A stretch of DNA of 64,000 nt from Andreprevotia sp. IGB-42 (GTDB taxonomy: Bacteria; Pseudomonadota; Gammaproteobacteria; Burkholderiales; Chitinibacteraceae): assembly GCF_009848685.1 (NCBI RefSeq), contig NZ_WXTX01000005.1, positions 1-64,000 of the forward strand, read 5' to 3'. How positions within the stretch are numbered: the stretch's first letter is position 1; each line of letters starts with the position of its first letter. Of the stretch, positions 41,796 through 51,455 are shown one piece after another. The position numbers and the translations under genes were made by a program. The notes below the pieces were generated by a model that did no database searches, was not told the DNA's origin, and was given only the letters and a program-made list of their open reading frames with translations.

Positions 41796-43046
41796 ATGTC
41801 TGATGCATCCCTTGGCAAAGTGATTGTTTCCCGAACCAAGCGGTTTGGCGGGATCTGCATTGCGCTGTTTTGTATCCCGATTTTTTACACAGCATGGACC
41901 CATCTGAGTAATTCACCGGGCTCCGTCAGTATTGCATACAATATTGTGCTTGGCGCTGTGTTGGTATTGATTGGTTTGGGCCTTTCCGGGTTGGTGCTTT
42001 TCTTTCTCACCGAGCGAACCGAACTTCACGAACATGGTGTAACGGGCAAAAGCCTGTTTCACCCTTTGCGCAAGATCTTGTATAAAGACCTGTCGCATTT
42101 TACCTATGCAGCCATCTCAGTAAATGGCGTGCCGAGAGTGACGCTTGCTTTTGGTGCAAAAAATATAAAGCCGATCAGGATCATAACGGTTGGTAAAAAA
42201 GGCATTCAAGGCCTCGATGCCATCGTTGATATGGCCACGAATGTGGTTCTTGAAAAAATGACCCGATTGTTCGAGAGAAACGGCTATGTCGATATCCCCG
42301 CCGGGCTGCGCCTTGATCAAAGAAAAATAAAATTCAAAGATAAGGAAATTCCGCTGGAACGCATGCGATACATGGCCTGCAATGGGGCAGTGATTTTTTT
42401 TGACGGAGATCGCGAGCGATTCCATGTGCGTACAGCGGAAGAAAATGTGTTGCCCATGCTTGAACTGTGTTTGAAAGTTCAGGCTAGCGGGAAAACCCTT
42501 GTGGGAAATCAGAATGCAGCCGATGCCGATGCCGATGCCGATGCCAGAAAAAAGCATAGAAGCTTGGTCATACTCATACTGATTCTCTTCATTGCAGGTA
42601 CAGTGCTTATTGTCATGCCTTTCGTGCAATGGTCAAAACCCCATCTTGACCATGTGACGGCTCGCGTTGTCAGCTGCGAAGGCGGAATGCGCCGTGGTTT
42701 GACCAGTACGGTCATGATGCGTATCGACCGGTCTCCTTTCGAGGTCTGGATACAACTGAACAGTACAGCTGCGTCCGACAAGATAAAAAGCGGTTTCGAG
42801 CTGGCTTGTACACAGGCAGATGTCGTGAAGATTGACTATGCGACATCAACCAGTCTGGCTGACGATGCTTATGTGGCCGTTGCCATTCAGGGTGCCGAGG
42901 GCGTGGACTATGTTACGCAGGAGGATACATACCGGGCAAAGCGGCAGGACAATATGTATGCAATCCCCATAGGGCTGGTACTTTACGGGCTGGTTGGATT
43001 CCTGCTCTGGAATATGCGGAAGAATCGCAGAACCGCACAGCAGTGA
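41796..43046 (+). CDS. Two-part inner-membrane protein of unknown function
   Basis: A 416-residue protein; ATG 41796 has GGAGG six bases upstream, so the in-frame ATG at 41784 is rejected. Two N-terminal membrane helices (FGGICIALFCIPIFYTAWTH; AVLVLIGLGLSGLVLFFL) precede a cytosolic domain of about 170 residues resembling membrane-associated PH-like folds (ELHEHGVTGKSLFHPLRKIL). A linker of DADADADA comes from a 6-base tandem repeat. Then a third helix (LVILILILFIAGTVLIVMPF), a domain (VVSCEGGMRRGLTSTVMMRI) and a last helix. Topology suggests a sensing or scaffold protein. No family assigned. Confidence 0.65.
   Translation: MSDASLGKVIVSRTKRFGGICIALFCIPIFYTAWTHLSNSPGSVSIAYNIVLGAVLVLIGLGLSGLVLFFLTERTELHEHGVTGKSLFHPLRKILYKDLSHFTYAAISVNGVPRVTLAFGAKNIKPIRIITVGKKGIQGLDAIVDMATNVVLEKMTRLFERNGYVDIPAGLRLDQRKIKFKDKEIPLERMRYMACNGAVIFFDGDRERFHVRTAEENVLPMLELCLKVQASGKTLVGNQNAADADADADARKKHRSLVILILILFIAGTVLIVMPFVQWSKPHLDHVTARVVSCEGGMRRGLTSTVMMRIDRSPFEVWIQLNSTAASDKIKSGFELACTQADVVKIDYATSTSLADDAYVAVAIQGAEGVDYVTQEDTYRAKRQDNMYAIPIGLVLYGLVGFLLWNMRKNRRTAQQ
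42519..42542. repeat. Four tandem GCCGAT units inside the coding sequence
   Basis: Four exact 6-base repeats encode an Ala-Asp linker. The unit is a multiple of three, so copy-number change would alter linker length without a frameshift. Confidence 0.8.
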
Positions 43047-43191
43047 CGCTTGATCCGGCGTTGTTTCTTCTGGCGGGATGATGTGGCTGTGCGGCAGTTG
43101 CGAATGGATCGCTTTTATCGGCTGTATATCGTGTACCGCCAGATAATCGATACGCAATTTTATTGACCCGCTTCAGATTTCTGGAGAATCC

Positions 43192-43599
43192 ATGCCTATT
43201 CAGATCACCGCCGAACAGGAAATCACCGTTGGCCAAACTGTGGTCATCGAAGCTCCTGCGCCAGCAGGCCACTTCATGGCAGCATTCGAGGACGATACCG
43301 AAACCGGCTACTTCTACGCGCTGGATCTATCCCGGCCGGATAGCCCGATCGAGGATGCGCTGCATATCTATAACGTGAGCAACGTGAAGGACAAGGCGCT
43401 GCCGTCGCTGCTGAAGATCGGCTGGTCGCTCGATTCGCGCAAGGCTGTGTTGTTGATCAACGGCTACCCGCATGCGGTGTTCGATTTCGATGCCAGGCGT
43501 GGTTATTGCCGGACTGGTTTCCCCCCGCCGGATGAGAGCAGCCCATGGGGCGCGCACTCGCATGCATGGCTGGATGAAGCAACTGATCTGTTCGCCTGA
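43192..43599 (+). CDS. DUF2251 protein
   Basis: A 135-residue cytosolic protein matching DUF2251 as I recall it: AFEDDTETGYFYALDLSRPD, ALHIYNVSNVKDKALPSLLK, IGWSLDSRKAVLLINGYPHA VFDF and RRGYCRTGFPPPD. Role unknown. GGAG precedes ATG 43192. It lies upstream of the LysM-like/nuclease unit but 200 bases away, so it is not clearly part of it. Confidence 0.75.
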   Translation: MPIQITAEQEITVGQTVVIEAPAPAGHFMAAFEDDTETGYFYALDLSRPDSPIEDALHIYNVSNVKDKALPSLLKIGWSLDSRKAVLLINGYPHAVFDFDARRGYCRTGFPPPDESSPWGAHSHAWLDEATDLFA

Positions 43600-43802
43600 T
43601 ATTGCCGCCGGCCCGGTCTGCTGCTGATAATGGGGGCGTCGTGCAACAGGCGCGTGCAACAGTCGTTATCCAACGGGCGCTCCACAACCAGCATCTGCCA
43701 CGGCGGATGCCGCAGATACAGCCTGACGCGTGCTGGCGCATCCGCATCATGCGCGTTGTGGCAGGTAGCCCGCATGCAGACCATCCCACAATTGAAAGAA
43801 CC

Positions 43803-44471
43803 ATGCCCAAACTGAAGATTGCTGCCGGCGATAGTGTGGCGCGCCTGGCTGGCGCGGCCGGCGTGGCGCCGGATACCGTCTGGTCGCACCCGGATAACGC
43901 CAGGCTGAAGGCCCGCCGCGATCACATGGATGTGCTGGCGGTGGGCGATGTGCTGACCGTGCCGGAGCCAGAGGCCAAGACCCAGCAATGCGCTACCGGC
44001 AAGCGCCACCGTTTTCGCCGGCATGGCGTGCCCATGCGCTTTACGCTGCAATTGCTGGATGAAGCGGGGCAGCCCCGCAAGGGCAGGCCGTTCCGGCTGG
44101 AGGTGGATGGCACGCCACAAGAAGGCAGCACGGATGGCGATGGCGTAGTGCAGGTTTATCTGCCCACTGCCGCCAGGCAGGGCGTGCTGGTGGTGGATGA
44201 CCTGATGCTACAGCTGGCCTTCGGTGTGCTCGAGCCCAAATCAGGTTTGGCGGGGGTACAGCAACGGCTGACCAATCTGGGGTTTCCGTGCCTGCAGGAT
44301 GCCGGGCGGCTGGGTAGCCCCACGCGGCGTGCGTTGCGGGCATTCCAGCAACTGGCGGGGCTGACGGTTACCGGCAAGCTCGATGATGCCACCCGTTCCG
44401 CGCTGGATGACCACCATACGCAGCGCAACAAGCTGGCGCAGCAGCTTGCCAATGCGGATGCCGGCACATGA
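43803..44471 (+). CDS. LysM-like and peptidoglycan-binding domain protein
   Basis: A 222-residue protein; ATG 43803 (MPKLKIAAGDSVARLAGAAG). The N-terminus is LysM-like (residues 3-55; VLAVGDVLTVPEPEAK), the middle a small beta domain (RFTLQLLDEAGQPRKGRPFR, STDGDGVVQVYLP) and the end a PG_binding_1 domain (GVQQRLTNLGFPCLQDAGRL, RRALRAFQQLAGLTVTGKLD). I recall proteins of exactly this layout beside T6SS or contractile-injection effectors. No signal peptide, which fits delivery by such a machine. The stop overlaps the next start (ATGA), so it is made together with the nuclease-like protein. Confidence 0.75.
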   Translation: MPKLKIAAGDSVARLAGAAGVAPDTVWSHPDNARLKARRDHMDVLAVGDVLTVPEPEAKTQQCATGKRHRFRRHGVPMRFTLQLLDEAGQPRKGRPFRLEVDGTPQEGSTDGDGVVQVYLPTAARQGVLVVDDLMLQLAFGVLEPKSGLAGVQQRLTNLGFPCLQDAGRLGSPTRRALRAFQQLAGLTVTGKLDDATRSALDDHHTQRNKLAQQLANADAGT

Positions 44472-47305
44472 CGCGCCCGACACCCTGGCTGAGCGCATTT
44501 GCGGTACTGGCGGACTGGAACTTGGATGATTGCCCATGGCCGGAAGGCCCGGAAATCGCCATGAACGCCATGGTGAAAAGCCAGGGCGATCAGGGGGAGC
44601 TGAACTTCGTGGCCACCCGCCGCGAGATACTCGAAGCCTTCCTGCACCCGAACGAAGATGACGACATGCAGGGCGTGGTTGAGAGCACGCCAACGGTCCA
44701 GTTCGGCTTCAATCCGTTTGCCCCGAATTTGTTCAATGTGTTCCGTCCGCCACCACCCAAGCCGCCGCGCTATTTCCGTGCGCTGGTGTGGAACCTGGAA
44801 AACTTCACCAACGACAGGCGCCCGCGTGGTGCCAAGCCGATCGATTCGCCCCGCAATCTTGCACGTATTGCCATGGTGGCCGATCTGGCCTACCGCATGG
44901 GGGCGGATGCGTTGCTGTTGATGGAAACAGGCGCCGATGTGGGGCAGGCGATGACGCATATGGCAACGCGCTGGCAGGCGCAGGAAGAACAAAGCGGTGA
45001 TACGGTGGTGCGCAGCGTGGAGCCGCTGGTCAGCCCGGCAACCTATGCTTTGCCGGAAATCGCCCTTGCCTATCAAGGCGTGCAAGTTGCTGCGGAGGCC
45101 GATAAGGTTCGCGCATTGCTGCTGGTGGGGGAGGGCTACATCATCACGCCCACGGCGTTTCCCGCGCTGGATAATGGCAAGTTGTGTGCTGCCTTCAACT
45201 TGTTGTTCGATACATCGAACAATGTGGCACGCCTGCCAGAGCTTCCCGAGCTGGCGGGTGATCTGGACAGCACGCTGTATAACGTTGCCATGTGGTGCTG
45301 GAAGATGCTGGCGCATTACCAGTCCAGCATGGGTAGCGAGGCGGATCATCACCTGCTCAAGCTGGTGCTGGAAGACATGATCCAGACGCCGGGGCAGTTT
45401 CTCACCCAGCCGGAAAACGATTATGGCAACTTCCATCTGGCACTGCTGACCGCGTTCGAACTGGCTAACGACTATTCGCCCTCGCCAGAGGCCGGCGGGG
45501 CGGAGATCCTGCAGTTGCTGATGCTGGCCTGGATATTGCGCCGCAACCTGGGCACGCTGCAGGAAAAGCCCAGTATCTCGCAGCCGCAACAGTTCAATCA
45601 GTTTTTTGGCACGTATACGCCCCCACCCATTCCATTACCGGCGCAGCGGCAATTCTGGCTGAACGGCTACGGCGATAGCCCTGATCTGGTGGCCACGGTG
45701 CTGCTGGTGGCTTGCGGGCAAACCTTCGACCTTGCCGCACATGACCCGGACAACGGCGCCGTTGCCAGTTGCAGTGATGGCGAATTGTTACCGGGTGGCC
45801 TGGCCCGCCTGGGCTTGCTGACCTTGCCGCATGCGGAAACCTATGGCGTGGTGTACCGCCCGTATAGCAGCCAGCATCTGGAGTGGTTTTTTGATAGCCC
45901 GTTCCAGGACCTGGGCTACAGCACCAGCGGCATGTACGGCATCCTGCATGGCGACAAGAACCGCACCTTGCGTGCGCAGAGCCCCACTGATGCGCTCAAC
46001 GGCCGCTCTGCGCTGATCATCCGTTTTCCGGTCAGCGAAAAACTGAAAGTGCCGTTTGCGCTGCATCACAACCGCTATAGCCCCAACAAGGCCATCAAGG
46101 AGATGGATACCGAGTTTACCGGCGAGCGGGCGATTCTGGCGCGCCTGCAAACGCTGGAAGATGAAGCCAGCATGCTGGCGCTGAAAGATTTTGATCCAGC
46201 GCCGCTGATCGTGGGCGATTTCAACGTGCCCAGCGGCCTGGTGCAGGCCGAAAGCGGCGCCAAGAGCACAACGGCTGCCGGCAAACGCCGCAGGAAGCTG
46301 CGCAAGCTGCATGTGAGCCAGATGGCAGCGGCCGGCTATGTGCGGCGCAGGCGCGGTGACCGCACCCATCCACAAACCACCCTCAAGGTGCCGGCCAATA
46401 TCGCCCGGGACCGGGCGCCGTATTCCGAGCCTTACGATGCGGTTTACCAGCCGTTCGATTTTCTGGATGGGGAGGCCAATGTGCGCAGCGCCGCCGTGCA
46501 CAATGTGCAACGCCTGATTCCGCCGGCATTGCTGCAGCAAACCATCTCCGTACCGGGCGCATTCGGCATGAGCCAGACGGTGGCACTGAGCACTGTGGTG
46601 CGTGAACAGATGGAATACATCTACCTCGGCATCGTCCGCCGCATCCTCACCACGCTGGGGGACGCACAGGCGTGGCTCCAGGCCAACCTGGCTGCCAATG
46701 AATCAAAGCAAGCCTATACGCAGGCGGACGACATGCTGCGTGGCCAGTTTACGGCGTTCTGCAAATGGCTGGAGGCACGCCGGAAAAAGTTTGCAGAACT
46801 GCTGGGACAGAATTTGCTGGCGCCCTGTGTACCGACAAGCCTTGAGGACTGGTTTGGCGAGCTGAGAAAAGCCATCGCCAAGATCAAGCCATTCGTGGAA
46901 GGCGCCAAAAAGAAGGCCGCTGCCGCCCGCAAGGCCGAGCGTGAACGCTTGAAAAAAGAAGCCAAACGTACAGGCAAGAAAACCCGCCGCAAGAAACCGC
47001 AGCCGCAGTCCAGCACCAGCGTACCCTTGCTCGATCAGCTCGATGCCGAGCTGGATGAAGAGATGCAAAGCCTGTTCGACGAGGAAGACGACGAAGGCGA
47101 AGAAACCGAAGTGATTGCCACCAAACCCAAGCAGAAGCGCAAGACGCCGGGCCAGGAGCGCATGCTGAAACTGGGCGAGCTTTTCGATGCGCTGCTGCAC
47201 CTGGAGCAATACCCGGATCTGCGCCTGTGGGGAGCATACCGCAACATCGTCAGCGATCACTTGCCGCTGCTGGTGGAAATCGATCTGGAACCTGGCAGCA
47301 GTTGA
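44468..47305 (+). CDS. Giant EEP-fold nuclease-like protein (putative effector)
   Basis: A 945-residue protein without signal peptide. Endonuclease/exonuclease/phosphatase motifs appear in order but far apart: LVWNLENF (about 107-114), the metal Glu in ALLLMETGADVG (about 152), IVGDFNVPSG (about 580-589) and SDHLPLLVEIDL (about 928-939). About 430 residues lie between Glu and GDFN, and about 345 between GDFN and SDH, both far above the family norm. The insertions include a helical block and a Lys-rich/acidic coiled tract (KAERERLKKEAKRTGKKTRR, DEEMQSLFDEEDDEGEE). It overlaps the LysM-like gene by ATGA. I infer a DNase or phosphodiesterase effector with a partner; no immunity gene follows directly. 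Confidence 0.65.
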   Translation: MTRPTPWLSAFAVLADWNLDDCPWPEGPEIAMNAMVKSQGDQGELNFVATRREILEAFLHPNEDDDMQGVVESTPTVQFGFNPFAPNLFNVFRPPPPKPPRYFRALVWNLENFTNDRRPRGAKPIDSPRNLARIAMVADLAYRMGADALLLMETGADVGQAMTHMATRWQAQEEQSGDTVVRSVEPLVSPATYALPEIALAYQGVQVAAEADKVRALLLVGEGYIITPTAFPALDNGKLCAAFNLLFDTSNNVARLPELPELAGDLDSTLYNVAMWCWKMLAHYQSSMGSEADHHLLKLVLEDMIQTPGQFLTQPENDYGNFHLALLTAFELANDYSPSPEAGGAEILQLLMLAWILRRNLGTLQEKPSISQPQQFNQFFGTYTPPPIPLPAQRQFWLNGYGDSPDLVATVLLVACGQTFDLAAHDPDNGAVASCSDGELLPGGLARLGLLTLPHAETYGVVYRPYSSQHLEWFFDSPFQDLGYSTSGMYGILHGDKNRTLRAQSPTDALNGRSALIIRFPVSEKLKVPFALHHNRYSPNKAIKEMDTEFTGERAILARLQTLEDEASMLALKDFDPAPLIVGDFNVPSGLVQAESGAKSTTAAGKRRRKLRKLHVSQMAAAGYVRRRRGDRTHPQTTLKVPANIARDRAPYSEPYDAVYQPFDFLDGEANVRSAAVHNVQRLIPPALLQQTISVPGAFGMSQTVALSTVVREQMEYIYLGIVRRILTTLGDAQAWLQANLAANESKQAYTQADDMLRGQFTAFCKWLEARRKKFAELLGQNLLAPCVPTSLEDWFGELRKAIAKIKPFVEGAKKKAAAARKAERERLKKEAKRTGKKTRRKKPQPQSSTSVPLLDQLDAELDEEMQSLFDEEDDEGEETEVIATKPKQKRKTPGQERMLKLGELFDALLHLEQYPDLRLWGAYRNIVSDHLPLLVEIDLEPGSS

Positions 47306-47587
47306 TCAAGCCGCCTGTGTGCGCGTGCTCGTACCTTCTGCACCGGACGGCCTTGATGCCGGATGCGATCTGCCCCGGCGACGTTTGCCTGCAGTCCGTT
47401 GCGTGCCCCAGGCCGGTTTGTGACCGCCTGGCATTGTTGCAGGCTGCCGAAAGCCGTTTGCCATCATCAAGATGATTTTTGGCCGCTAACAAAACCCGGT
47501 GAAACGTGGCCGGCGAGGTGCGGCGCGAGGTGCGGCCGGCCTGGCGCCCCCGGCTCGGCGCCCCCGCCCAACGTCGCAAGCAGGGGG
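47306..47587. other. Gap after the nuclease-like gene
   Basis: About 280 bases, GC-rich, with no supported frame and no obvious immunity gene or terminator. Confidence 0.4.
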
Positions 47588-48527
47588 GTGTCAGCGGTTT
47601 TCAATGAAAGCAAATTCATCAATGGGGGCTGTGCGCCACGAGAGAACTTCAATGACTTGCCGGCGTTCGTGGCGGTGGCGCGCGAGGGCAGCTTTACCCG
47701 GGCGGCCGCGCAGCTGGGCGTATCGCAATCCGCGCTCAGCCACACCATATGCGGGCTGGAAACACGGCTGGGCTTGCGCCTGCTTACCCGCACCACGCGC
47801 AGTGTGGCGCCCACCGAAGCGGGCGAGCGCCTGCTGGCAACGGTGGCGCGGCGTTTTGAAGAAATCGAGCAAGCGCTGGCGGCGCCGAGCGACCTGCGCG
47901 AGCAGCCCGCCGGCACCATCCGCATCAGCACCGCCGAGCACGCCGCCAACCAGGTGCTGTGGCCCTGGCTGGCCACGCTGCTGCCGGATACCCGGATATC
48001 AAGGTGGAAATCAATATCGATTACGGCTTGATGGATATCGTGGCCGGGCGCTTTGATGCCGGCGTGTGGCTGGGCGACCAGGTGGCGAAGGACATGATCG
48101 CCGAGCGCATCGGCCCGGACCTGCGCAGGGCGGTGGTGGCCACGCCCGGCTACTTCAGCCGCCGAGCGCCACCGCAGGTGCCGCAGGATCTGACCGCGCA
48201 TGACTGCATCAACCTGCGCCTGCCCACCTACGGCGGCCTGCTGCCGTGGGAGTTTGCCAAAGACGGCCACGCGCTCAATGTGCGGGTGGACGGACAGTGG
48301 GTATTCAACAGCAGCACGCCCCGGCTGCGTGCGGCGCTGGCCGGCTTCGGCATTGCCATGCTGCCGGAGGATATGGTGCAGCCACATGTGGCCGACGGCA
48401 GCCTGATCTGCGTGCTGGAAGACGGGTGCCAGCCGTTTGCCGGCTATCTCCTTACTATTCCGGCCGCCGACAATCCTCGCCGGCGTTTGCGCGGGTGGCG
48501 CAGGCGTTGCGGTATCGGCATGAATAG
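47588..48527 (+). pseudogene. LysR-family regulator with two frameshifts
   Basis: The N-terminal winged helix is intact (NDLPAFVAVAREGSFTRAAA, QLGVSQSALSHTICGLETRL, TRTTRSVAPTEAGERLLATV). The frame shifts near 47988 (LLPD to YPDIKVEINIDYG), continues through DAGVWLGDQVAKDMIAERIG and CINLRLPTYGGLLPWEFAKD, and shifts again near 48452, before YYSGRRQSSPAFARVAQALR. No ATG starts the first frame; GTG 47588 is the best option. Two single-base shifts plus a weak start argue for decay, though sequencing error is possible. Close in type to regulators of short-chain dehydrogenase genes. Confidence 0.75.
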
Positions 48528-48688
48528 GGGGCGATACAGGCTACAAAACCGCATCAACCCCCGACGATGGCCAAGCGATTCTGGCTTCAGCGTGTGGGCA
48601 TGGCGTTTGGAATGGCCCAATTGCGTGAAAAAGCGGCTATTGGTCGGTCTTCGGCCATGTGGCAACGCCGGATAACGGCTGCTGACCT

Positions 48689-49588
48689 TCAGCGCTGCCG
48701 CTGTATCAATTCGGCGATGACCTGTTCGAGCGTCGTCGTGCCTGCCAATCCAACTGCGCCGGGATCGCTGTTGATGTCGATATGCGGGCCATTGAGGCCA
48801 CGGGTCATTTCAATGAAGCCGGCCAGCGCAGCCTGCGAGAAATGGGCATCCGCCAGTGCTTGCGGCCACGCTGCTTCCGGCAGGACTGCCACGTCGACGG
48901 GCTTGTGAAGCGTGATTGAAACAATGGCGGCGACATCGTCCGGCGCGTAATCCTTCGGCCCGGTGAGCGTGACAACAGCCGTGTCCGTCCCATCATCTTG
49001 CAGCAAAGCCGCTGCGGTGCGGCCGACATCCACAGTCGCCACCATCGGGATAGCACGCTGTGCTGGTGCCAGAAACGTTGGCAGCCTGCCGCTGTGCACG
49101 GCCAGCCCTAACAGCGGCATCCAGTTCTCCATGAAATAGGCGGCGCGCAGGAAGATGGCAGGCACGCCGGCTTCGCGCAAGCGCTGCTCGAACAGGCGGT
49201 TCATCCTGATCCACCCGGTGCCGTTTTCTCGATCGGCCCCTACCGAGGAAAGGGCGACAAGCCTGGGCACCTTTGCCGCAATCGCGGCGCGCGCCGTGAT
49301 ATCGGCAATCAGGTCGGCGCGTTCGAAGAGGTCTTCGCTGTCGTAGTGCTGCGGGCAGACCACATAAGCGCCTTTGGCCTGGTTCAGTGCACTGACCATT
49401 GATACCAGGTCCGTCATGTCAGCCACGGCAACCGATGCGCCACGTGCGGCCCACGCCTGGCCTTGGGCGGGATCACGCACCACCACGCGCACAGGGTGGC
49501 CGGACCGCAACAGCGTTTCGGCCGCGGCAGCGCCGGTACGGCCGGTTACGCCAAACACAACATAGGGAAGGGATGAGGAAGCCGTCAT
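48689..49588 (-). CDS. NmrA-like NAD(P)-binding protein
   Basis: A 299-residue atypical SDR: VVFGVTGRTGAAAAETLLRS (GxxGxxG nucleotide loop), VRVVVRDPAQGQAWAARGA, LVALSSVGADRENGTGWIRM, EQRLREAGVPAIFLRAAYFM ENWMP. NmrA-type proteins bind NAD(P) and act as redox-sensing regulators or quinone/carbonyl reductases; the substrate is unknown. Divergent from the LysR gene at 49663, its probable regulator. Confidence 0.85.
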   Translation of the reverse strand: MTASSSLPYVVFGVTGRTGAAAAETLLRSGHPVRVVVRDPAQGQAWAARGASVAVADMTDLVSMVSALNQAKGAYVVCPQHYDSEDLFERADLIADITARAAIAAKVPRLVALSSVGADRENGTGWIRMNRLFEQRLREAGVPAIFLRAAYFMENWMPLLGLAVHSGRLPTFLAPAQRAIPMVATVDVGRTAAALLQDDGTDTAVVTLTGPKDYAPDDVAAIVSITLHKPVDVAVLPEAAWPQALADAHFSQAALAGFIEMTRGLNGPHIDINSDPGAVGLAGTTTLEQVIAELIQRQR

Positions 49589-49662
49589 GCAAATTTCTCC
49601 TGTTCAGATGAACCATGAGGATGCATGATCGACAGATATGCATAAATGCCATGAAAGGCATG

Positions 49663-50613
49663 ATGAAAATGCACCAAGTGGATTTGTCTACGGTTGATCT
49701 CAACCTGTTGAAGCTGTTTGAAGCGCTGGTTCGGGAGCGCAGCGTCACGCAGGCAGGCCTGCGGCTGGGCTTGAGCCAACCGGCCGCCAGCCGCGCGCTG
49801 GGCCGGCTGCGTACGATGCTGGGTGATCGTCTGGTGGTGCGCGGCAAGCTCGGGCTGGAGTTGACGCCACGCGGCGAGGCACTGGCAGATCCGGTGACCA
49901 GGCTACTGGAAGATGCCCGCAGCATTGTCTCGCCCATGGTCTTCGACCCCGCCGCCGCCACTGGCCGGATCACCATCGCTGCGCACGATCACTTGAGCCT
50001 GGTGGTGCTTGCTGGTTTGCTGGCCCGCCTCGAGCGCCAGGCGCCGGCGCTCAGTCTGCATATCGCCCAACCTGCGGGAGACAATGTGCGGCTTGTCGAG
50101 CAAGGCGGTGCAGATCTGGCACTGGGCATTTTCGAGTCACTGCCCGGCAGCCTTCATCGCCGCGGCCTTTACGCCGACAGCCTGGTTTGCGTGGTGCGGT
50201 CCGATCATCCCTGTGTAGCGGATGGGCTCAGCCTGGCGCGGTATGTGGCCTTGCGGCACATCACCGTGACCATTTCGGGCGTAGGGCAGAGTGCGGTCGA
50301 TGTTGCGCTCTCGGCAATGGGGCTTACCCGCCAGGTGGCATTGCGCGTGCCCCACTTTCTTGCTGGCGCGATGCTGGTGGCGGATAGCGACATGATCCTC
50401 ACCTTGCCAAGCCGTCTGGCGCGGCTGCTGGCGAAAAGGTTGCCGCTGGCACTGCTGGATCTGCCGCTACAGGTTGCGCCCTTGTCGCCAGCCATGGTCT
50501 GGCACGAGCGGTTCCACCATGATCCCGCACATGTCTGGGTCAGGCGACAGCTGGTCGATGTTGTCGAATCGTTCAGTACTGTAGCGGGTACAGCGGGAGC
50601 AACGGCAGGTTGA
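49663..50613 (+). CDS. LysR-family transcription regulator
   Basis: About 316 residues. Possible starts are 49615, 49651, 49660, 49663 and 49669; 49663 is chosen because AAGG lies five bases upstream. DNA-binding domain: VDLNLLKLFEALVRERSVTQ AGLRLGLSQPAASRALGRLR, then LTPRGEALADPVTRLLEDAR. The effector domain has GRITIAAHDHLSLVVLAGLL and GGADLALGIFESLPGSLHRR, close to the NodD/NahR/LinR branch. Divergently transcribed next to the NmrA gene, the usual LysR-target layout. Confidence 0.85.
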   Translation: MKMHQVDLSTVDLNLLKLFEALVRERSVTQAGLRLGLSQPAASRALGRLRTMLGDRLVVRGKLGLELTPRGEALADPVTRLLEDARSIVSPMVFDPAAATGRITIAAHDHLSLVVLAGLLARLERQAPALSLHIAQPAGDNVRLVEQGGADLALGIFESLPGSLHRRGLYADSLVCVVRSDHPCVADGLSLARYVALRHITVTISGVGQSAVDVALSAMGLTRQVALRVPHFLAGAMLVADSDMILTLPSRLARLLAKRLPLALLDLPLQVAPLSPAMVWHERFHHDPAHVWVRRQLVDVVESFSTVAGTAGATAG

Positions 50614-50729
50614 ATTGCGTGCAACGGACAGGCCAGCAGCGGATTCGGACTACCCGGTTTGAACCGCTGGGCACTGCCAGGCAATTCAGTCACACTTGCC
50701 TGCGCGAATAGTGATCAAGGTGTTATCAG

Positions 50730-50987
50730 ATGTCTGATGAAGCATATTGGGTTTTTTTCAATTTCATGGTACGCAGAGTGCTCGCCAGCCTATTCATTGT
50801 TGTGGGCCTGCTGCTGTGCATTTTCAATCTCCCGGCCCTGATGCCGGGCGGCACCCTGTTGGTTGATGGCAGCCCAAGCGCCGATTTGGTGATGCGCCTT
50901 TTTGCGGTGTTCTTTCCTGTGTTGCTGTGCGTATTGGGCATTGCCCTGTTTCGCTGCAAGCCGTTCCGGTATGACTTGCCGCAATGA
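50730..50987 (+). CDS. Small two-helix membrane protein
   Basis: An 85-residue protein from ATG 50730 (MSDEAYWVFFNFMVRRVLAS). Two membrane helices (VLASLFIVVGLLLCIFNLPA; MRLFAVFFPVLLCVLGIALF) joined by a short polar loop. No family assigned. The next membrane protein gene follows 62 bases later, suggesting a small operon. Confidence 0.6.
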   Translation: MSDEAYWVFFNFMVRRVLASLFIVVGLLLCIFNLPALMPGGTLLVDGSPSADLVMRLFAVFFPVLLCVLGIALFRCKPFRYDLPQ

Positions 50988-51049
50988 AGGTACCCGTCAA
51001 TACCACATGCCAGCGCGAGGAAGCCGCGCCATGCAGAAGGGGTGATTGC

Positions 51050-51373
51050 ATGCGCAAAGCCATCACATGCCTGTTGCTGCTGCCAGCCACCGCATATGCA
51101 TCGGATATGGGCGGCATCGGTTTGTTGATGCTGATTCTTGAATTGGCATTGCTGATCTTGATCGCTGCACTGCTGGCCGGCCTGCAGGAAGGCAAGGTCG
51201 CCTTTTTCATCTTGCTGGGCTTGAGCGTGTTTGCCTCACTGCAACTGGGCTGGATGGCGTCCATTTCCTGGCAGCGCAGCGACGATGTACTGATGCTGCA
51301 AATAGTGATGGGGCAGGTGGCGTTTTTATGGCTGCTGACCGTGTGGCATTACCGGAAGAAATGCTTCAAATGA
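51050..51373 (+). CDS. Small membrane protein with signal-like N-terminus
   Basis: A 107-residue protein. ATG 51050 (MRKAITCLLLLPATAYASDM) is preferred over an in-frame ATG at 50984 that overlaps the previous stop, because it gives a clean signal sequence and has AGGGG upstream. Three hydrophobic helices follow (GLLMLILELALLILIAALLA; VAFFILLGLSVFASLQLGW; IVMGQVAFLWLLTVWHY). Function unknown. Confidence 0.6.
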   Translation: MRKAITCLLLLPATAYASDMGGIGLLMLILELALLILIAALLAGLQEGKVAFFILLGLSVFASLQLGWMASISWQRSDDVLMLQIVMGQVAFLWLLTVWHYRKKCFK

Positions 51374-51455
51374 TGGGCATTGTGCCATTCTGAAGCGCAA
51401 ACCGGTGACAGGCACCGGGAGGATCGAATAGCCATCCCGATACAGCATACTGAGC

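Noticed and set aside
47306-47587. Gap after the EEP nuclease-like gene, searched for an immunity gene
   Set aside because: No frame with a ribosome site or protein-like composition, so no immunity partner can be claimed here.
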